Source: Adiantum capillus-veneris (lineage: Eukaryota; Streptophyta; Polypodiopsida; Polypodiales; Pteridaceae). From it: DNA of 64,000 nt. How positions within the stretch are numbered: position 1 is the stretch's first letter; each line of letters begins with the position of its first letter. Below are positions 1 to 13,180 of this stretch, piece by piece. The notes under the pieces are model-generated. The model was given only the letters and a program-made list of their open reading frames with translations, was not told where the DNA came from and searched no databases. A program made the translations under genes and the position numbers. Location: contig CM043944.1 in assembly GCA_014529385.2 (NCBI GenBank), positions 86,641,884-86,705,883 on the forward strand. The letters are read 5' to 3'.

Positions 1-1900
1 TTTATTTATGTGTATATTTTTTCACTATTGTGATTTTTCCCTTCCTACATCTATTTTATTTTGTTTTTTCCTAAAAAATTAGAACACCAAAAATATTTAT
101 GGTAGCCTCATAATGAGAGAGATTTCTTTTGACCCCTTTATATTTTTTCCACTTATATTATTTATATTTGACATGTACATATTTTTTAGACCCCTCAATA
201 TTTGATTTTCTTAGTTGTACTATTCACTTATATCATAATCTCAACAATATCTTCAATTATAGACCTACCAAATAAGGTCAAGGGTAGGTGGCATGTATAC
301 ATGCACTATGGAGGGCTCACTCTTGGAGGTATTCAAAAGAATCATCCAAAGAAGGACCCCACAAGGACCTTGTGCAGTGGAAAAAAACGGTCGGTTTTGC
401 TGAATTTTTAAAGTTCACTTGCTCTCCGGATTTGAAAAGGTGATACAAACAAAAGTTGTAGCTCGTGGGCTGAACTTTTGCCTCAACTTTTTTCACATTT
501 TTTTGAGCTATGAGCTGTGAGCTATGATTTTATTAGTGGACCACAGTTTTCCCATGCTATGCAGCCACACTCTCTCTTCCACTTTATCATTTTCCTCTTT
601 CACACACACTTCTCCACTCATCATCCCCACCTCTCTCACCACTCCTCTCTGCACCCTACTCACCTTCTCCTCAACCTTGAAGAATAAGAGAAACCATGGT
701 GAACTCATACCTCCCACACACAATTCCATTCCAAAATTGACCACCTAGTCTCATTTTTCCTCCTCCAATTTACCCATATCTATCAAAAAAACCACAAAAT
801 TCAGCCTCTTCTCTTAAAAGACAGCATCATGGTGGTTGATTACTCAGCTTCAATTACCTTGTCTCTCAAGGAAGGTCAAGAGTGGAGAAAAAATGTACCG
901 TCAAAGCTAGTGGACCGTCAACAAGCGTCAAAATTGGCCCTACTCAAGACACTTGGAGCATCAACCTTGTAAGAAATCCACCTTTTCTTACCTCTTAAGA
1001 GTTTTTCTTCCTTATTTGTATTCTACATGGATACTCCCATTGTAAATATCCAATTCCATTTGTAAATTAATACTAACTCTACTAGCACTAACCCACTATG
1101 AAAAGTCCTATCACCTCCATTTCTCTCCTCTCTCTTTCCCCACCAACTTCTTGATAATTCCAAGCAAAAGAAATTAGATAAATTGCTGAAAATCTAACCC
1201 AACCATGGTTAGAGGAGTAACCCTAGCCTTCAAAATTGCTATAAAAGGAGGGTGTAGCTAGCACAAAAGGGGGGAGCCATAAGCAAGAGCACTATGCTAT
1301 AGCTTGAGAAGCCAAGCTCAACCTCTCTAGAAGGAGCTCTTGAGTGGAAGCTCATTGTCTTATGCATGTGCATGTGTTGTAATAGGGGATTAGCAAGGGA
1401 ACTCTATGCCATTGTAAGAGAGAGAGTGATCATTCAATTGAGAGTAGGAAATCTATCATTTCTCCTACTAGTGTAAGCCCAACATTTGCTGAATCAAGGA
1501 GGGTGGATTTGGACTAAGCTTGGATACTTTGTCTCCCTTCCAACGTGAAGTAATGGACAACAATGATGCGTAAGTGTCTTGGTGTTTTTTGTTAAAGTTC
1601 TTGATAGCTTGTCTCTGGTGTTGTCATCAATCTAGCCATAAATTCCACATACTGTAAGAGGGCGACAGGGTGGAGAGGACTCCCCTGGCTTTAAGACAGT
1701 GATTGGGGTGGCTTTTCTTGTGATGTGTTGTGGTGAAATTTACGCAAGCTATGTTGAACAAATACTAATCTCACTTTGATTTGTCATGACAGATTTGTAA
1801 GAAGGTATTAATGCAACAAGCACCCCCTCCCCCTTTCTCTCTCTTTCTTAAAAATATAGTGGTGTTTGCTTGATCATTGCCAATACGTTTCAAAGCAACC
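1..1900. other. Non-coding, possible LTR-like remnant
   Basis: No convincing coding region. The first 450 bases are AT-rich. From about 1,190 a TATA-containing stretch is followed by a purine-rich leader, which resembles the U3-R-U5 organisation of a plant LTR retrotransposon. I could not find a second copy, TG..CA ends or a primer-binding site, so the LTR idea is only an inference. Short open frames here have no recognisable domains. Confidence 0.3.
1240..1247 (+). promoter_or_regulatory. Putative TATA box (TATAAAAG)
   Basis: A good plant TATA match followed by a transcript-like leader rich in GAG and CTC. No coding region follows within 1 kb, so if it is a promoter it probably belongs to an LTR or a non-coding transcript. 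Confidence 0.35.
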
Positions 1901-1907
1901 CGAGCAC

Positions 1908-1908
<1 letters not shown>

Positions 1909-1951
<43 letters not shown>
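1909..1951. repeat. (CT)n microsatellite
   Basis: About 43 bases of almost uninterrupted CT. It is one of many CT/GA tracts in the window. Ser-Leu or Arg-Glu open frames read across it are artefacts. Confidence 0.95.
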
Positions 1952-4280
<2,329 letters not shown>

Positions 4281-4283
4281 GCA

Positions 4284-4505
4284 TTGGACCGAACCATACA
4301 AGCACTACTAGTCAGAGAGGTTATATTGGTACCTAATGTGTTGCATGTTTTTCATGGTAGCACTCTTGGCTTGCTTCAACAGCGGGTTACTTATGCTATG
4401 ACCATTGCAGACTTCCCTCGATGTACTTGTAAGGATTTCCAAAAAAGAGACAGCAAGTGCCTCACGTACATGCATTGTAAACACATCTACTTTGTGTATT
4501 TTTGA
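4284..4505 (+). pseudogene. SWIM zinc-finger relic (MULE-type transposase C-terminus)
   Basis: The 73-residue frame ends in a clear SWIM-type zinc finger: CTC near residue 48, then a short loop, then CKH and the hydrophobic tail IYFVYF. SWIM fingers (CxC..CxH) sit at the C-terminus of plant MULE-family transposases and FAR1-like proteins. No upstream DDE catalytic part can be read in one frame and the stop falls right after the finger, so this is a decayed fragment. Similar SWIM relics lie near 24.7 kb and 27.6 kb in this window. Family assignment rests on the motif alone. Confidence 0.5.
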
Positions 4506-5639
4506 GTCCTTGCATTGGATTCTATAGCTCACGAGTTTGTGCTTCAGGTAGCACTAACAAAAGTAGAGTTGTTCTAGGATTGTCCGGGATGCCAAAGTTT
4601 CAACATAACATTGAATTTTTGAGCTAAGGTTTATGGTACTCTATGGATAGGCCAATTTTTTGGATTCCCTGCAATTTCCATTGCAAGATGGGTGCCTATT
4701 ACACTTGCATTGTTTTGATAGCTTATGTTACTTAGTCAATTAGGAATTTATATTGTCATAAATTACGATCACCTTCCATTGATTGACCATTTTTTGGACT
4801 ACTTGCACTTGACATCATGGGAAGGATTAATACAAAAAAGTTTTTTATGCTACAATTCTCTTTATTTTTACTCGAAAAAGTGCCACACTCGGTTTTTCCT
4901 GCTCGGTGTATGGATTTCCTCTATTTGGCTGGGCTTGGCTCCCCATCAACAACATGTTGCAGCATCGAAGGGTTTCCTATTGGATCTTGGCTTGGGTGGT
5001 TCTCCGCTCTCTCCATATGCGTCTCTTTTTTGGTCTTGTTTGGTTGGCTTCTTCAGCAGCGCAGAGTCCGATCCTGGTGACAACTTGTATCAACTGCAGG
5101 GTTTGCTAGGGTGGTGCTTTTTGGAACATGCAAGTGATGGAGTTTCCCTACCCCCCTTCCGTGGTGGTATGTTTTTTCTTGATGTATTGTTTATTTTTAT
5201 GTTCTCAAGGTCTATAGTGGGTTATTCTGTGTCTTGCGATGGGTGGCTCCCCGATTAGCCAATGTAATGGTCATGTTTTAAGTAATTGCATCTTGAGAGT
5301 GGCCTTTTTATTGGGGTGGAAATTTATGAAGGGTCTATGGCAACATTAAGTTTTGATGCTCCACATGGTTTCTTGTATCTGGTGGTTGGCATGCATGGCT
5401 TTCTGTGAGCATGCATTCTCATGTATATTTTTTGGTTTTTCTAATCTATCTACCCACATAAAGTGGGTTTTACAAAAAAAAAGGAATGCAACAAACATAG
5501 AAAGGGAGAAAAAGGTGGGAGCCCTGATAGGGATCAACATAACCCACAAGCACAGATTCCAATGGGTCTTAGATAGAGTACGATGAAAGATGCATAGGTG
5601 GGAGTATGTGTTGCTTCCGTTCTCACGCAAAGTAAAAGT

Positions 5640-7010
5640 GACTAATTTTTTTGGCTCCTGTACATTGCATTTACTGGCCCGCTCCTAAAGATAGCCAAAT
5701 GTAACTGGAAAGAATTCTTGAAACCAATGAAAATATTCTTGTGGAAAAATAACACCAAGACTCGATGCCCTGGAAGTGGGCCAAATGGGATTTTGTTGCT
5801 ACGATAGTGCAACAAGGTGGTATTGGGATACTTAACCTTGCTATTCATGTAGAGGCCCATTGTGCCAAATTTGTGGTTTTGATCGTCAAGAAAGACCAAA
5901 CATGGGCCATTATGACAAAGGTTATGATTGACGAGGTGAAGCTCTTCTCTCAAGGTTGCCAATGGAAAGAGATAGAGATGCATGATAAATTGCTAGTCCC
6001 CCGATGGGCCAGCCTAAGATTAGGTGATGCAATGAGCGAACTGGTGCAAAAGTGTACCAAAGCAATAGAAGAATTGGAGTGGGGATAGATAACCAGATAC
6101 TTTCAAAACTGTACTACACACTGGTCTCCTTGGCTTTATAAAGCAGGAAGCGAGATAGTGAATCCATTTTGGAGAGAAATTGCTAGAAAGATTAATAACA
6201 AAGTACTTTAATGATTGACCCATTTATGGCACAACAATAGCAAGAGTTGGAAGGATACATACCAATTAGCTACCCAATTTCATCTCAATGGAACTGAAAG
6301 GCTTCTTATTGGCAGAGCTATTGAAGGGATGGACAATTGCTTAATGCTGATCTGCAAGGCTACTTTAGAGTGGAAAAGCTTGGCGATGGCCCAAGTTCAT
6401 GAATTTTTTTAAACTGCAAATCAAGGATATATACAACACTCTATTTCTCGGGATTGAATGGTTCTCCCCCTTCAACAAGCTATGGGGTAAGAAATGGTTG
6501 GAATCAAAATGGGTTGTTGTAGCTAATACCATTTGGAATCAACAATGGCCAATGTTGATGAAGATCGTTTTGTGAAAGGTGGTGTGGGGGGCTTTGCCAA
6601 CATGGGTCAAGATTCTTGACAGAGGCATTGGCTCAAATAGGTACTATGGGTGCAAGATGTCAATGAGGACCCCTCTCACCTTTTTGAGGAGTGTTTACAG
6701 GCAAGATCTACAAATGGGTTCAAAAGACCTAGGAGATAGGGTTTTACAAGAACGATTTGTTCCTTAGGAGAGAAGGTGATGAAAAGCCAGGTACTGTTAA
6801 TTTGTACACAAACTGTTAGATTTTGTAACTTTCAGCAAGTTTGGAAGGCCAAGAATTGTGGGGTTTTTGAAAATGACCTTTCAATAGCTAGCTTCATGGA
6901 GATCTTCCAAGAAAGCAGGGAAACGATTATGGCCGTTGGGAAAAGAAAGAACTCTAATGTGTGGAACCAATCAATCCTCGCTGTCATAACCACTAATTGT
7001 GGGTAAGGGA
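5640..7010 (+). pseudogene. LINE retrotransposon relic: RT C-terminus and zf-RVT tail
   Basis: At about 5,765-5,900 the frame reads WDFVATIVQQGGIGILNL followed by a run of aliphatic residues. This is the hallmark end of a plant non-LTR reverse transcriptase (W..V..P...GGLGI.NL). Further right, in different frames, 6,400-6,560 carries Trp-rich segments, and 6,776-7,006 reads FQQVWKAKNCGVFEN, typical of the C-terminal zf-RVT region (W..W..RN..VF). Stops and frame changes separate these parts, so the element is dead. The RT catalytic FADD region was not found upstream, so it is probably 5'-truncated, as most LINE copies are. Confidence 0.7.
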
Positions 7011-7639
7011 ACGTGGGCTCTTGTTAGGTGCTCAATTGATTATAAAGCTGGTCCTTAAAAAAGTAAACATAGCAAAGTTCCCCAAACTCAGAATATGTGA
7101 GTGAGAGTTGAATTAAAACCAAAAGTTACATAGCAAGTCATGCTCGCATCGAGCCATGACATCTACAAAAATCACAAATCCCAATTTGAATCTCATACAT
7201 CACCTGATAAAGGGAGCCACCCTAACATGGATAGTATAGAAACATGGCACATAGCTGGAGCACAAAAATCTCTACAACCAATTTTGGCATGGGGGAGTCC
7301 ACCAAGGGGGGTGATATGCCACATATTCCACCTTGTACACCACACCTTTCAAAAAATAGGATAAAGCCGCCAACAAAAAGGCCCAAGCCTTACTGACCCC
7401 GTTGTCATAGGGAACCTTATTTCTTTTCTTTTTTTTCTTTTTGAGCAAAGTGGTGTTGTGCATAGGTCCAAAAATATCAACAAGATGACTCATAAGATCC
7501 ATCTTGAGCCTAGGAGTGTCTTCATCAATGCCTGTTGAGATTCGAGTGACATCATCCTTCACAATCTCTTGCGAGGAGACTTCTACCACATTCTTTTCCT
7601 CTTGCTTCTTAATTGTTGAAGGATCAGTATCCGCCTTCA

Positions 7640-8310
7640 TTGTCTCCTCATTTTCAAATCGGATATTGGCCTTTTCCTCCTATCTACCTTTGCATTTGTT
7701 GCCATAATTGCCTGGTCGACCCTAGAAACTCACCTCCATATGGAAATGACCACCGGTCTATTCCTTTACAATCTTGTGATACATAGTACTCTCCCCAACA
7801 AGGAAGCAATGGTGAGAACACAATCATGCATCCAAATAGGGAGACTCTTCAGCATGACCCACACAAGGTAAATTGCCATCATCTTCTAGTTCGGGTAGAA
7901 CTCCGACGTCCATGGCATGATGTATGGGAAGTAAGACGCCCCCAAACCCCCCCTCTTATCACTAGGTCCTGAATTGATTGCTCAAAGATGCACTCTGCCA
8001 CTTAAAACCCCTTGCCCAAAGTGGTGAGGTGATTGAATCTCATTTCAGTTGCCAAGCATTGTGGGTGCTCACGCCCATAAGCCTTGAGTGGTCATCCAAC
8101 AGCCCCTGAGGTATAATACCACAAATCTGGCACAACAAGTCTCCAAGCTCTATAGACAAGCTTCGGACTGAAATTTGCATTCATGAAATATCCCTCCTGA
8201 CCCTTGTTGTGACTGAGAAAGACCGCCCTATGAGGCCTCTCCTCAGTCATAGGATGGTCCTCAGTCATAGAATGGAGCAGCATAGGTTCACCTTGATGAG
8301 CCAAGGAGAG
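7640..8310 (-). pseudogene. LINE ORF1-like (DUF4283-type) relic
   Basis: Read on the minus strand, 7,950-7,800 gives IMPWTSEFYPN, then YLVWVMLKSLPIWMHDC and VLTIASLLGRVLCI. This matches the usual order in plant LINE ORF1/DUF4283 proteins (mPW..dF.p, VWVrlp.LPl, l..ia..lG..l.id). The reading needs several frame changes and contains stops. It lies immediately beside the LINE tail on the other strand, so these are two insertions or an inverted copy, not one element. Assignment is from motif order only. Confidence 0.5.
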
Positions 8311-8581
8311 TGCTGGATTGAGAGGAATCTAGGCTGCAAACATACTATTACAATGTCTTTATTATGACACCAAGAACTTCTTCAAGAAGAAGCACCTATG
8401 GGGTCATTTGATGCATCAAGGAGATCGGGCTCAATGTGGGCTACATATGGTCACACGAGTACGTCAGTCATGCGAGCATAATTTCATGAGCAACACGAGC
8501 AAGGGAATTACTCAAGCAACATATAAAAGTGAACAATTTATGTATGTTTCTATATGAAAATATATATCTATGTGTGAGTGT

Positions 8582-8635
<54 letters not shown>

Positions 8636-9640
8636 ACATATATGTGGATGTGTGCATGCGTATTTCTTAACTTGTAATGAGCTTAAACAATGTTTTTTTT
8701 TTAAGTTCTACATAATTTAGAGTTCTATATCTTGCAAGGATCACTAGCATCAAATGCTCAAATGATCAAATCATCAAGGGATCACCGCTCCACCTTGATG
8801 TGGATAATTATTTAGATACGCATAATTAGACATCTTTAGAAGTGGACTGACTAACTCATGGAGGGAATTGTAGAGTGAAATGATGAGAAATCAACAAATT
8901 TTAGCAAACCTCATAGACATCACATGTACAACTAATCCAATATATATGCATGTGTATATGTCAGAACAAACTTTCATGCGTTCATATACTTACTAATCAC
9001 TAGGATCAAGGGGTCACCACTCCACCTTGCATATGTGTGTGTAACGCTAACTAAGCACTATTTCAAGTTCATGTATTTTCCTTTAAAAAAATCGGCCAGA
9101 TTCTTGTTTGTATAACAGACTATTTTACCAAAAACATTCTCTCCTTATGAGAGACCTCACATGAGGATTTTGAAGCAATCATACAATTTCAAAAAGTTTC
9201 CAACTGTCATGAAAATTTAACTAGATATGTCTTTTCAAATTGACATCTAATGTTACAAGCCCATGAGTTCACGAAGCCCATGCTATACCCACACATTACG
9301 AATGAATTTTACACGACTGTCAAGCGTGATATTATAAAAAGAGGCCAAGAATGGAAAGGGGCATTTTTGAGGGGAAATATGCACCCGTGCACACAGAGAC
9401 AATACTTCTAATTTATTTGAAGTAGACCCTAATGTCATCCCAATTTTGAGCACTCAATAATGAGTGACAAGAAAAAGTACATTTTACAATGAACAATTAG
9501 CTAGTGTCATCTTAATATTGAGCAATCATCAATGAATGACAAGAAGATTGACAATAACGATATTGTCCACTAGTCTCGGCATTGTTATGTCCATATATGT
9601 AACATCCTTATGAGGCTTCAAAGAAAACATCACTCTACAA
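8311..9640. other. No gene; AT-rich DNA with short repeats
   Basis: Contains a TG microsatellite, and two similar segments at about 8,746-8,806 and 8,995-9,034 (TCACC.CTCCACCTTG.ATGTG in common). I see nothing coding. Confidence 0.4.
8584..8634. repeat. (TG)n microsatellite
   Basis: About 50 bases of perfect TG repeat, followed by further TG/CATG-rich sequence. Confidence 0.95.
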
Positions 9641-9767
9641 CAAATGACAATAGCATATTGCAAGCCCATAATCAAGTGTTTGCATAGACAAAACAAGCTT
9701 AATGTAGTCCAAAAGTCTAGGCAATGTTTTGCCCAAATACATATTTCTCAAAGTTTAGAAGTCAAGA

Positions 9768-10370
9768 TTGTCACGGTGGAGGAAAGAAGCACAAGAGGAG
9801 GTCGGCCAAACCAATACTGGCTATGATTCCATTTTTAGTTTGAAGAAGCACTTGCTTTTTGACTTTTTTCAAAGCATGGCCTTTCCTGGTCAACTAGAGT
9901 TCTCTGGCTTTGATAGATGTCACATTTTTAAAATGTCAACCCAAGGACCTGGCAATGGTGTTGATTTGGTTAATAAAATGCGTCCTGGTGGCAAATTGGA
10001 AAGTTGTTGGGTTTTCTTTGATTTTGTTAAAAGAATGCAAGAATGGACAACTATGGCATGCCATGTATATAACCCTTATGTTCAAGAAATGCAAACCATA
10101 GCTATTGGAGATTTTAAAGTGGAAGATACTGAAGCTCAAACTCTTTTTTGGATGCTACTGAATCGAGTGATGCAAAAGGAGGGTTACAAAAAGGCTGAAT
10201 TCAAAGGATTTATGGCTGATGAAGCTCAGGCAAATTGGCGAGCTGTGAGGACAGTTTTTAATGGAGGCCTTAATAATGTTATGGTTGGACAGGAAAGATC
10301 ATACTCATTTCATTGGGAACAGAGTATGCAGCAACATGTAAGAAAATGTATCCTTTCCCAAAGTCAATAA
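9768..10370 (+). pseudogene. MULE-like transposase fragment
   Basis: The 200-residue frame contains an ordered set of motifs seen in MULE-type transposases of seed-free plants. These are a segment around residues 105-135 (VQEMQTIAIGDFKVED), then FKGFMADEAQANWRAVR (about residues 145-161), and GQERSYSFHWEQSMQQHVRK (about 174-193). The FMADEA..NW and FHW..S..H pieces correspond to the region after the second catalytic acid in that fold. A stop at 10,368-10,370 interrupts the frame; the same frame continues for another 29 codons (EFKQRCRAWRISPSEE) before a second stop. No SWIM finger is found downstream. It is a broken transposase; the exact family is uncertain. Confidence 0.55.
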
Positions 10371-10459
10371 GAGTTTAAACAAAGGTGTAGAGCATGGAGG
10401 ATTTCACCTTCTGAAGAGGCTACCGAAACAGAATTGGACGATCTACGTATGGATACATG

Positions 10460-11083
10460 AGTTCTCTCTAAAGATGCTGGATATCTGTTGGCCTTGGTTG
10501 ACCTTTGCTGACTGTTTTGATAACCTCAACCTAAAACAAATGTATAACGGATACCTTGATTTCTCTGACTTATGGCAGAATTCAAAACAAATGGAATAAC
10601 TCTAGCAGAAATATGTTGCTAGAAAAATCTTTGGTACTTTATTATATAGGACAGTAGTTGGTCTAATAATTTTTAAGGTTGACATGGATAACAATTGATA
10701 GATTCCTTGAAGCCTGCCATACGTAGCCAAGTCTAACATATCTGTTGTCTTGACTATATGGATGCAAGTGAGAATTCTATCTTGGCTTAAAGAGGTTTAG
10801 CCTGCTGCTGCAGTCCGACTTTGGAAGCATTTTGATGATGCAATTGGGATAGTTTTTGATACCTTTGTACAAATTCCTTTGGAATGATAGTTCGTTCTTA
10901 CTATATTGTACAGTTTTGATTCAAAGACTGAACTATTTCTGTACTTATCTTTGCCTTGACATCTTTAACCAGTCGTCTTTTTGAACATCTTGTTCAATTG
11001 GTGTGTTATTTATATAGTTTAGTAGCTACACACACACACAAGCCAACTTGATCGTTGTGAAAGTCTTGAGTTATCCACTTTCC
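10460..11083. other. Decayed sequence between MULE relic and CACTA element
   Basis: Several frames show short coding-like runs but are full of stops. This could be the rest of the MULE relic. Nothing else is recognised. Confidence 0.3.
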
Positions 11084-11098
11084 TCTCACTACAAGAGG
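11084..11098 (+). repeat. CACTA left end: TSD TCT and terminal inverted repeat
   Basis: TCT followed by CACTACAAGAGG. The next bases (CTATTCATATTAGTGACGCTC) begin the subterminal GCGACGC motif array that transposase accessory proteins bind in this superfamily. Confidence 0.85.
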
Positions 11099-11114
11099 CT
11101 ATTCATATTAGTGA

Positions 11115-11215
11115 CGCTCACACAGCGACGCTCAAAAAAAAAAAATCCCGGCGTCGCTATGAGCGTCGCAAATTTACAAGTAAATTTGCGACGCTCATAG
11201 CGACGCCGGCTAGGC
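11115..11215. repeat. CACTA 5' subterminal repeats with hairpin
   Basis: Several direct and inverted copies of GCGTCGCTATGAGCGTCGC lie here. The segment around 11,150-11,210 is a near-perfect palindrome centred on ATTTACAAGTAAAT, so it could form a stable hairpin. Confidence 0.8.
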
Positions 11216-11289
11216 TAAAAAAAATAACAAAGAGCGCCCAAAAACTCAGATCTCAGATCTGAGTTTTTCGGCGCCCTCAAGCAAGGACC

Positions 11290-11450
11290 AGGTAACGCTC
11301 TCCCTCTCTCTCTCTCTCTGTCTCTCTCTCTTTCTTCTCCACACACACACAAACACACACACACACACACACACACGAGGAGAGGAAGGACAGCCAGGTA
11401 TGCTCCTTCCCTCTCCTCACTCTCATGTTCCCTTCCCCTCTTTCTCTCTC

Positions 11451-11485
<35 letters not shown>

Positions 11486-11492
11486 TAGTGTT

Positions 11493-11530
<38 letters not shown>

Positions 11531-11745
11531 TACAAACATAAACAAAAACGCACACACACATACATAAACAAAGAATGCACACACACATTGAGAGAGGAAA
11601 AGAGAGAGAGAGCATGCATAAACAAAAAACGCACACATTGAGAGAGGAAAAGAGAGAGAGAACATGCATAAACAAAAAACGCACACATTGAGAGAGGAAA
11701 AGAGAGAGAAAACATGCATAAACAAAAAAACGCACACATTGAGAG
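11290..11745. repeat. Microsatellite belt and 50-bp tandem repeat inside CACTA
   Basis: CT, AC and GA tracts alternate from 11,290 to 11,580. From about 11,587 a unit of 50 bp (ATTGAGAGAGGAAAAGAGAG then a CATGCATAAACAAAAAACGC part) is repeated, starting again at 11,637, 11,687 and about 11,737. Related sequence occurs inverted in the sister CACTA end at 17.6-18.0 kb, so the belt belongs to the element family. Confidence 0.85.
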
Positions 11746-11769
11746 AGAAAGAGAGAGAAACTAATTTAA

Positions 11770-11905
11770 CGTCGTAGGAAACTAATTAAAATTAAAAGAC
11801 CTAAAGATCTAGCCGACGAGGAGTTGAACTCAAGACCTATTATTCAAGAGGGAAATGGCATAACCAATCTATCATACTTGGCATGGGTGATAGAAAGGTT
11901 ATACC
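11770..11905 (-). mobile_element. tRNA-derived SINE-like repeat (inside CACTA)
   Basis: On the minus strand this reads TGATAGATTGG, close to the pol III A box (TRGCNNAGTGG), and about 40 bases later AGTTCAACTCC, close to the B box (GGTTCGANTCC). A homologous copy with the same two boxes lies on the plus strand at 19.88-19.99 kb, so this is a dispersed repeat. It is too diverged from a real tRNA to be a functional tRNA gene. Exact ends are not visible. Confidence 0.5.
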
Positions 11906-12153
11906 ATTTATCTCTTTTTATTGGCACACACATCCACACACGCGCACACACACAAGAAGAAGAGAGTTATAACGTCGTAGGAAACTATCATAAAAGACAT
12001 TAAAGATTAGGTTAGATGTAGATTTATGTTAAATTAGATTTAGGTTTATTTAAGTTAAATTAGATTAGATTTAGGTTTATTTTTAGTTAGATTTACGTTT
12101 ATTTACGCTAGATTTAGATTTACGTTATATTAGATTAGATTTAGGTCTCCATA

Positions 12154-12505
12154 GACTGCGATGCCTGCATGAAGCGGGTGAAGAAAGCCCTCAATGGAAT
12201 ATAGGGTATTGCTGCCTTCCCTCATGGTGGGCTCTGTCGATCCAAAAGTACTGGTGAAATGTCTTCAGAAGATAGGGAAGAAGGTGGATCTTCAGGGCGG
12301 CAAGAGTCACTACATCCCCGACAATGACCATCTAGACAACCTCTAGTCATTCAACAGCAACTTCAAAGTTAGTAACAAGAGCAAGAACGGTCCAAAGGGC
12401 CAATTGCTGTCGTCAGATGTGGATGGATATGAGGCAGCGTCACCGCCGGAAGTTAACTCTCACATCTTTAGTGATAAGAATGCCAACTCTTGCCGAGTTA
12501 TGTGA
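12154..12505 (+). pseudogene. Captured HIPP (HMA-domain, isoprenylated) gene fragment
   Basis: Heavy-metal-associated isoprenylated plant proteins bind metals through a CxxC HMA domain and are membrane-anchored by a C-terminal CaaX farnesylation site. Here 12,154-12,201 reads DCDACMKRVKKALNGI (CxxC plus helix 1). After a stop and frame change, 12,206 onward reads VGSVDPKVLVKCLQKIGKKV, the end of an HMA domain. Then come a spacer with one in-frame stop near 12,345, a Lys/Asn linker, and the end SDKNANSCRVM, a proper CaaX box (CRVM). About 20 residues of HMA strands 2-3 are missing at the junction, possibly by deletion. It sits between the 5' end of the CACTA element and its transposase gene, so it is most simply a host gene fragment captured by the transposon. 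Confidence 0.7.
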
Positions 12506-12509
12506 AAAA

Positions 12510-12636
12510 TTATGTGTTAAATCAGTTTTAAGGTTCTTATAATCCCTGCTAGTATAGTTCTTTGTTTTTAATATAACATAATTTACGTTAGATTTAGATT
12601 TATGTTATATTAGATTAGACTTAGGTTTATTTAGGT

Positions 12637-12676
<40 letters not shown>

Positions 12677-13170
12677 GAAGAAGAGAGTTTTAACGTCATA
12701 GGAAACTATCCCAAAAGACATTAAAGATTAGGTTAGATGTAGACTTACGTTAAATTAGATTTAGGTTTATTTTTAGTTAGATTTACGCTTATTTACGTTA
12801 GATCGAGTCCACGCAAGAATTACTTATGGTTTAGGGTTTAGAGTTAGACGAACAGTGAAAAGATCTACTGTGAAAAGATGTTAAGATGCTGTGAAGTGCT
12901 ACAGCTAGAGAAGAGGCAAAGGGGTTTTGTCCACTACATGCAGTATCATGTAGACGTAGGTCTGTAGATTTCTTGTACCCACAAATATAGGTATTGACCA
13001 ATAAAGACGAGATTATAACCCGGTGGTTCTGATCTCCGTGCACCTCTAGACCGAGGTGTGCGGGGATTGGACATGACTAGAGAATGTGAGGTAGAGAGAG
13101 AGAGAGAGAGAGAGGTAAGACGAAGAATGCCAATAGAATATTAAATTTGTTGTCCAGGTTATAAGATTTT
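12510..13170. other. CACTA internal non-coding segment
   Basis: Repeated TTAGGTTTATTTA / AGATTTACGTTA blocks from about 12,000 occur again at 12,560-12,800, along with a duplicated segment ending in AAGAAGAAGAGAGTT..AACGTC (11,953-12,000 and 12,670-12,720). An (AC)n tract lies at 12,640-12,674. This is probably the promoter side of the transposase gene. Confidence 0.45.
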
Positions 13171-13180
13171 TATCCTCATT

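Noticed and set aside
4725-5258. 177-codon open frame on the plus strand
   Set aside because: No domain, hydrophobic low-complexity composition and overlapping open frames in other phases. It lies in LINE/MULE debris.
11277-11735. Minus-strand frames with repeated CVRFLFMHVLSLF-like segments
   Set aside because: Product of the 50-bp tandem repeat and the AC/GA microsatellites.
11800-11900. tRNA gene
   Set aside because: A- and B-box-like signals exist, but no cloverleaf with an acceptor stem can be drawn. A SINE-like relic fits better.
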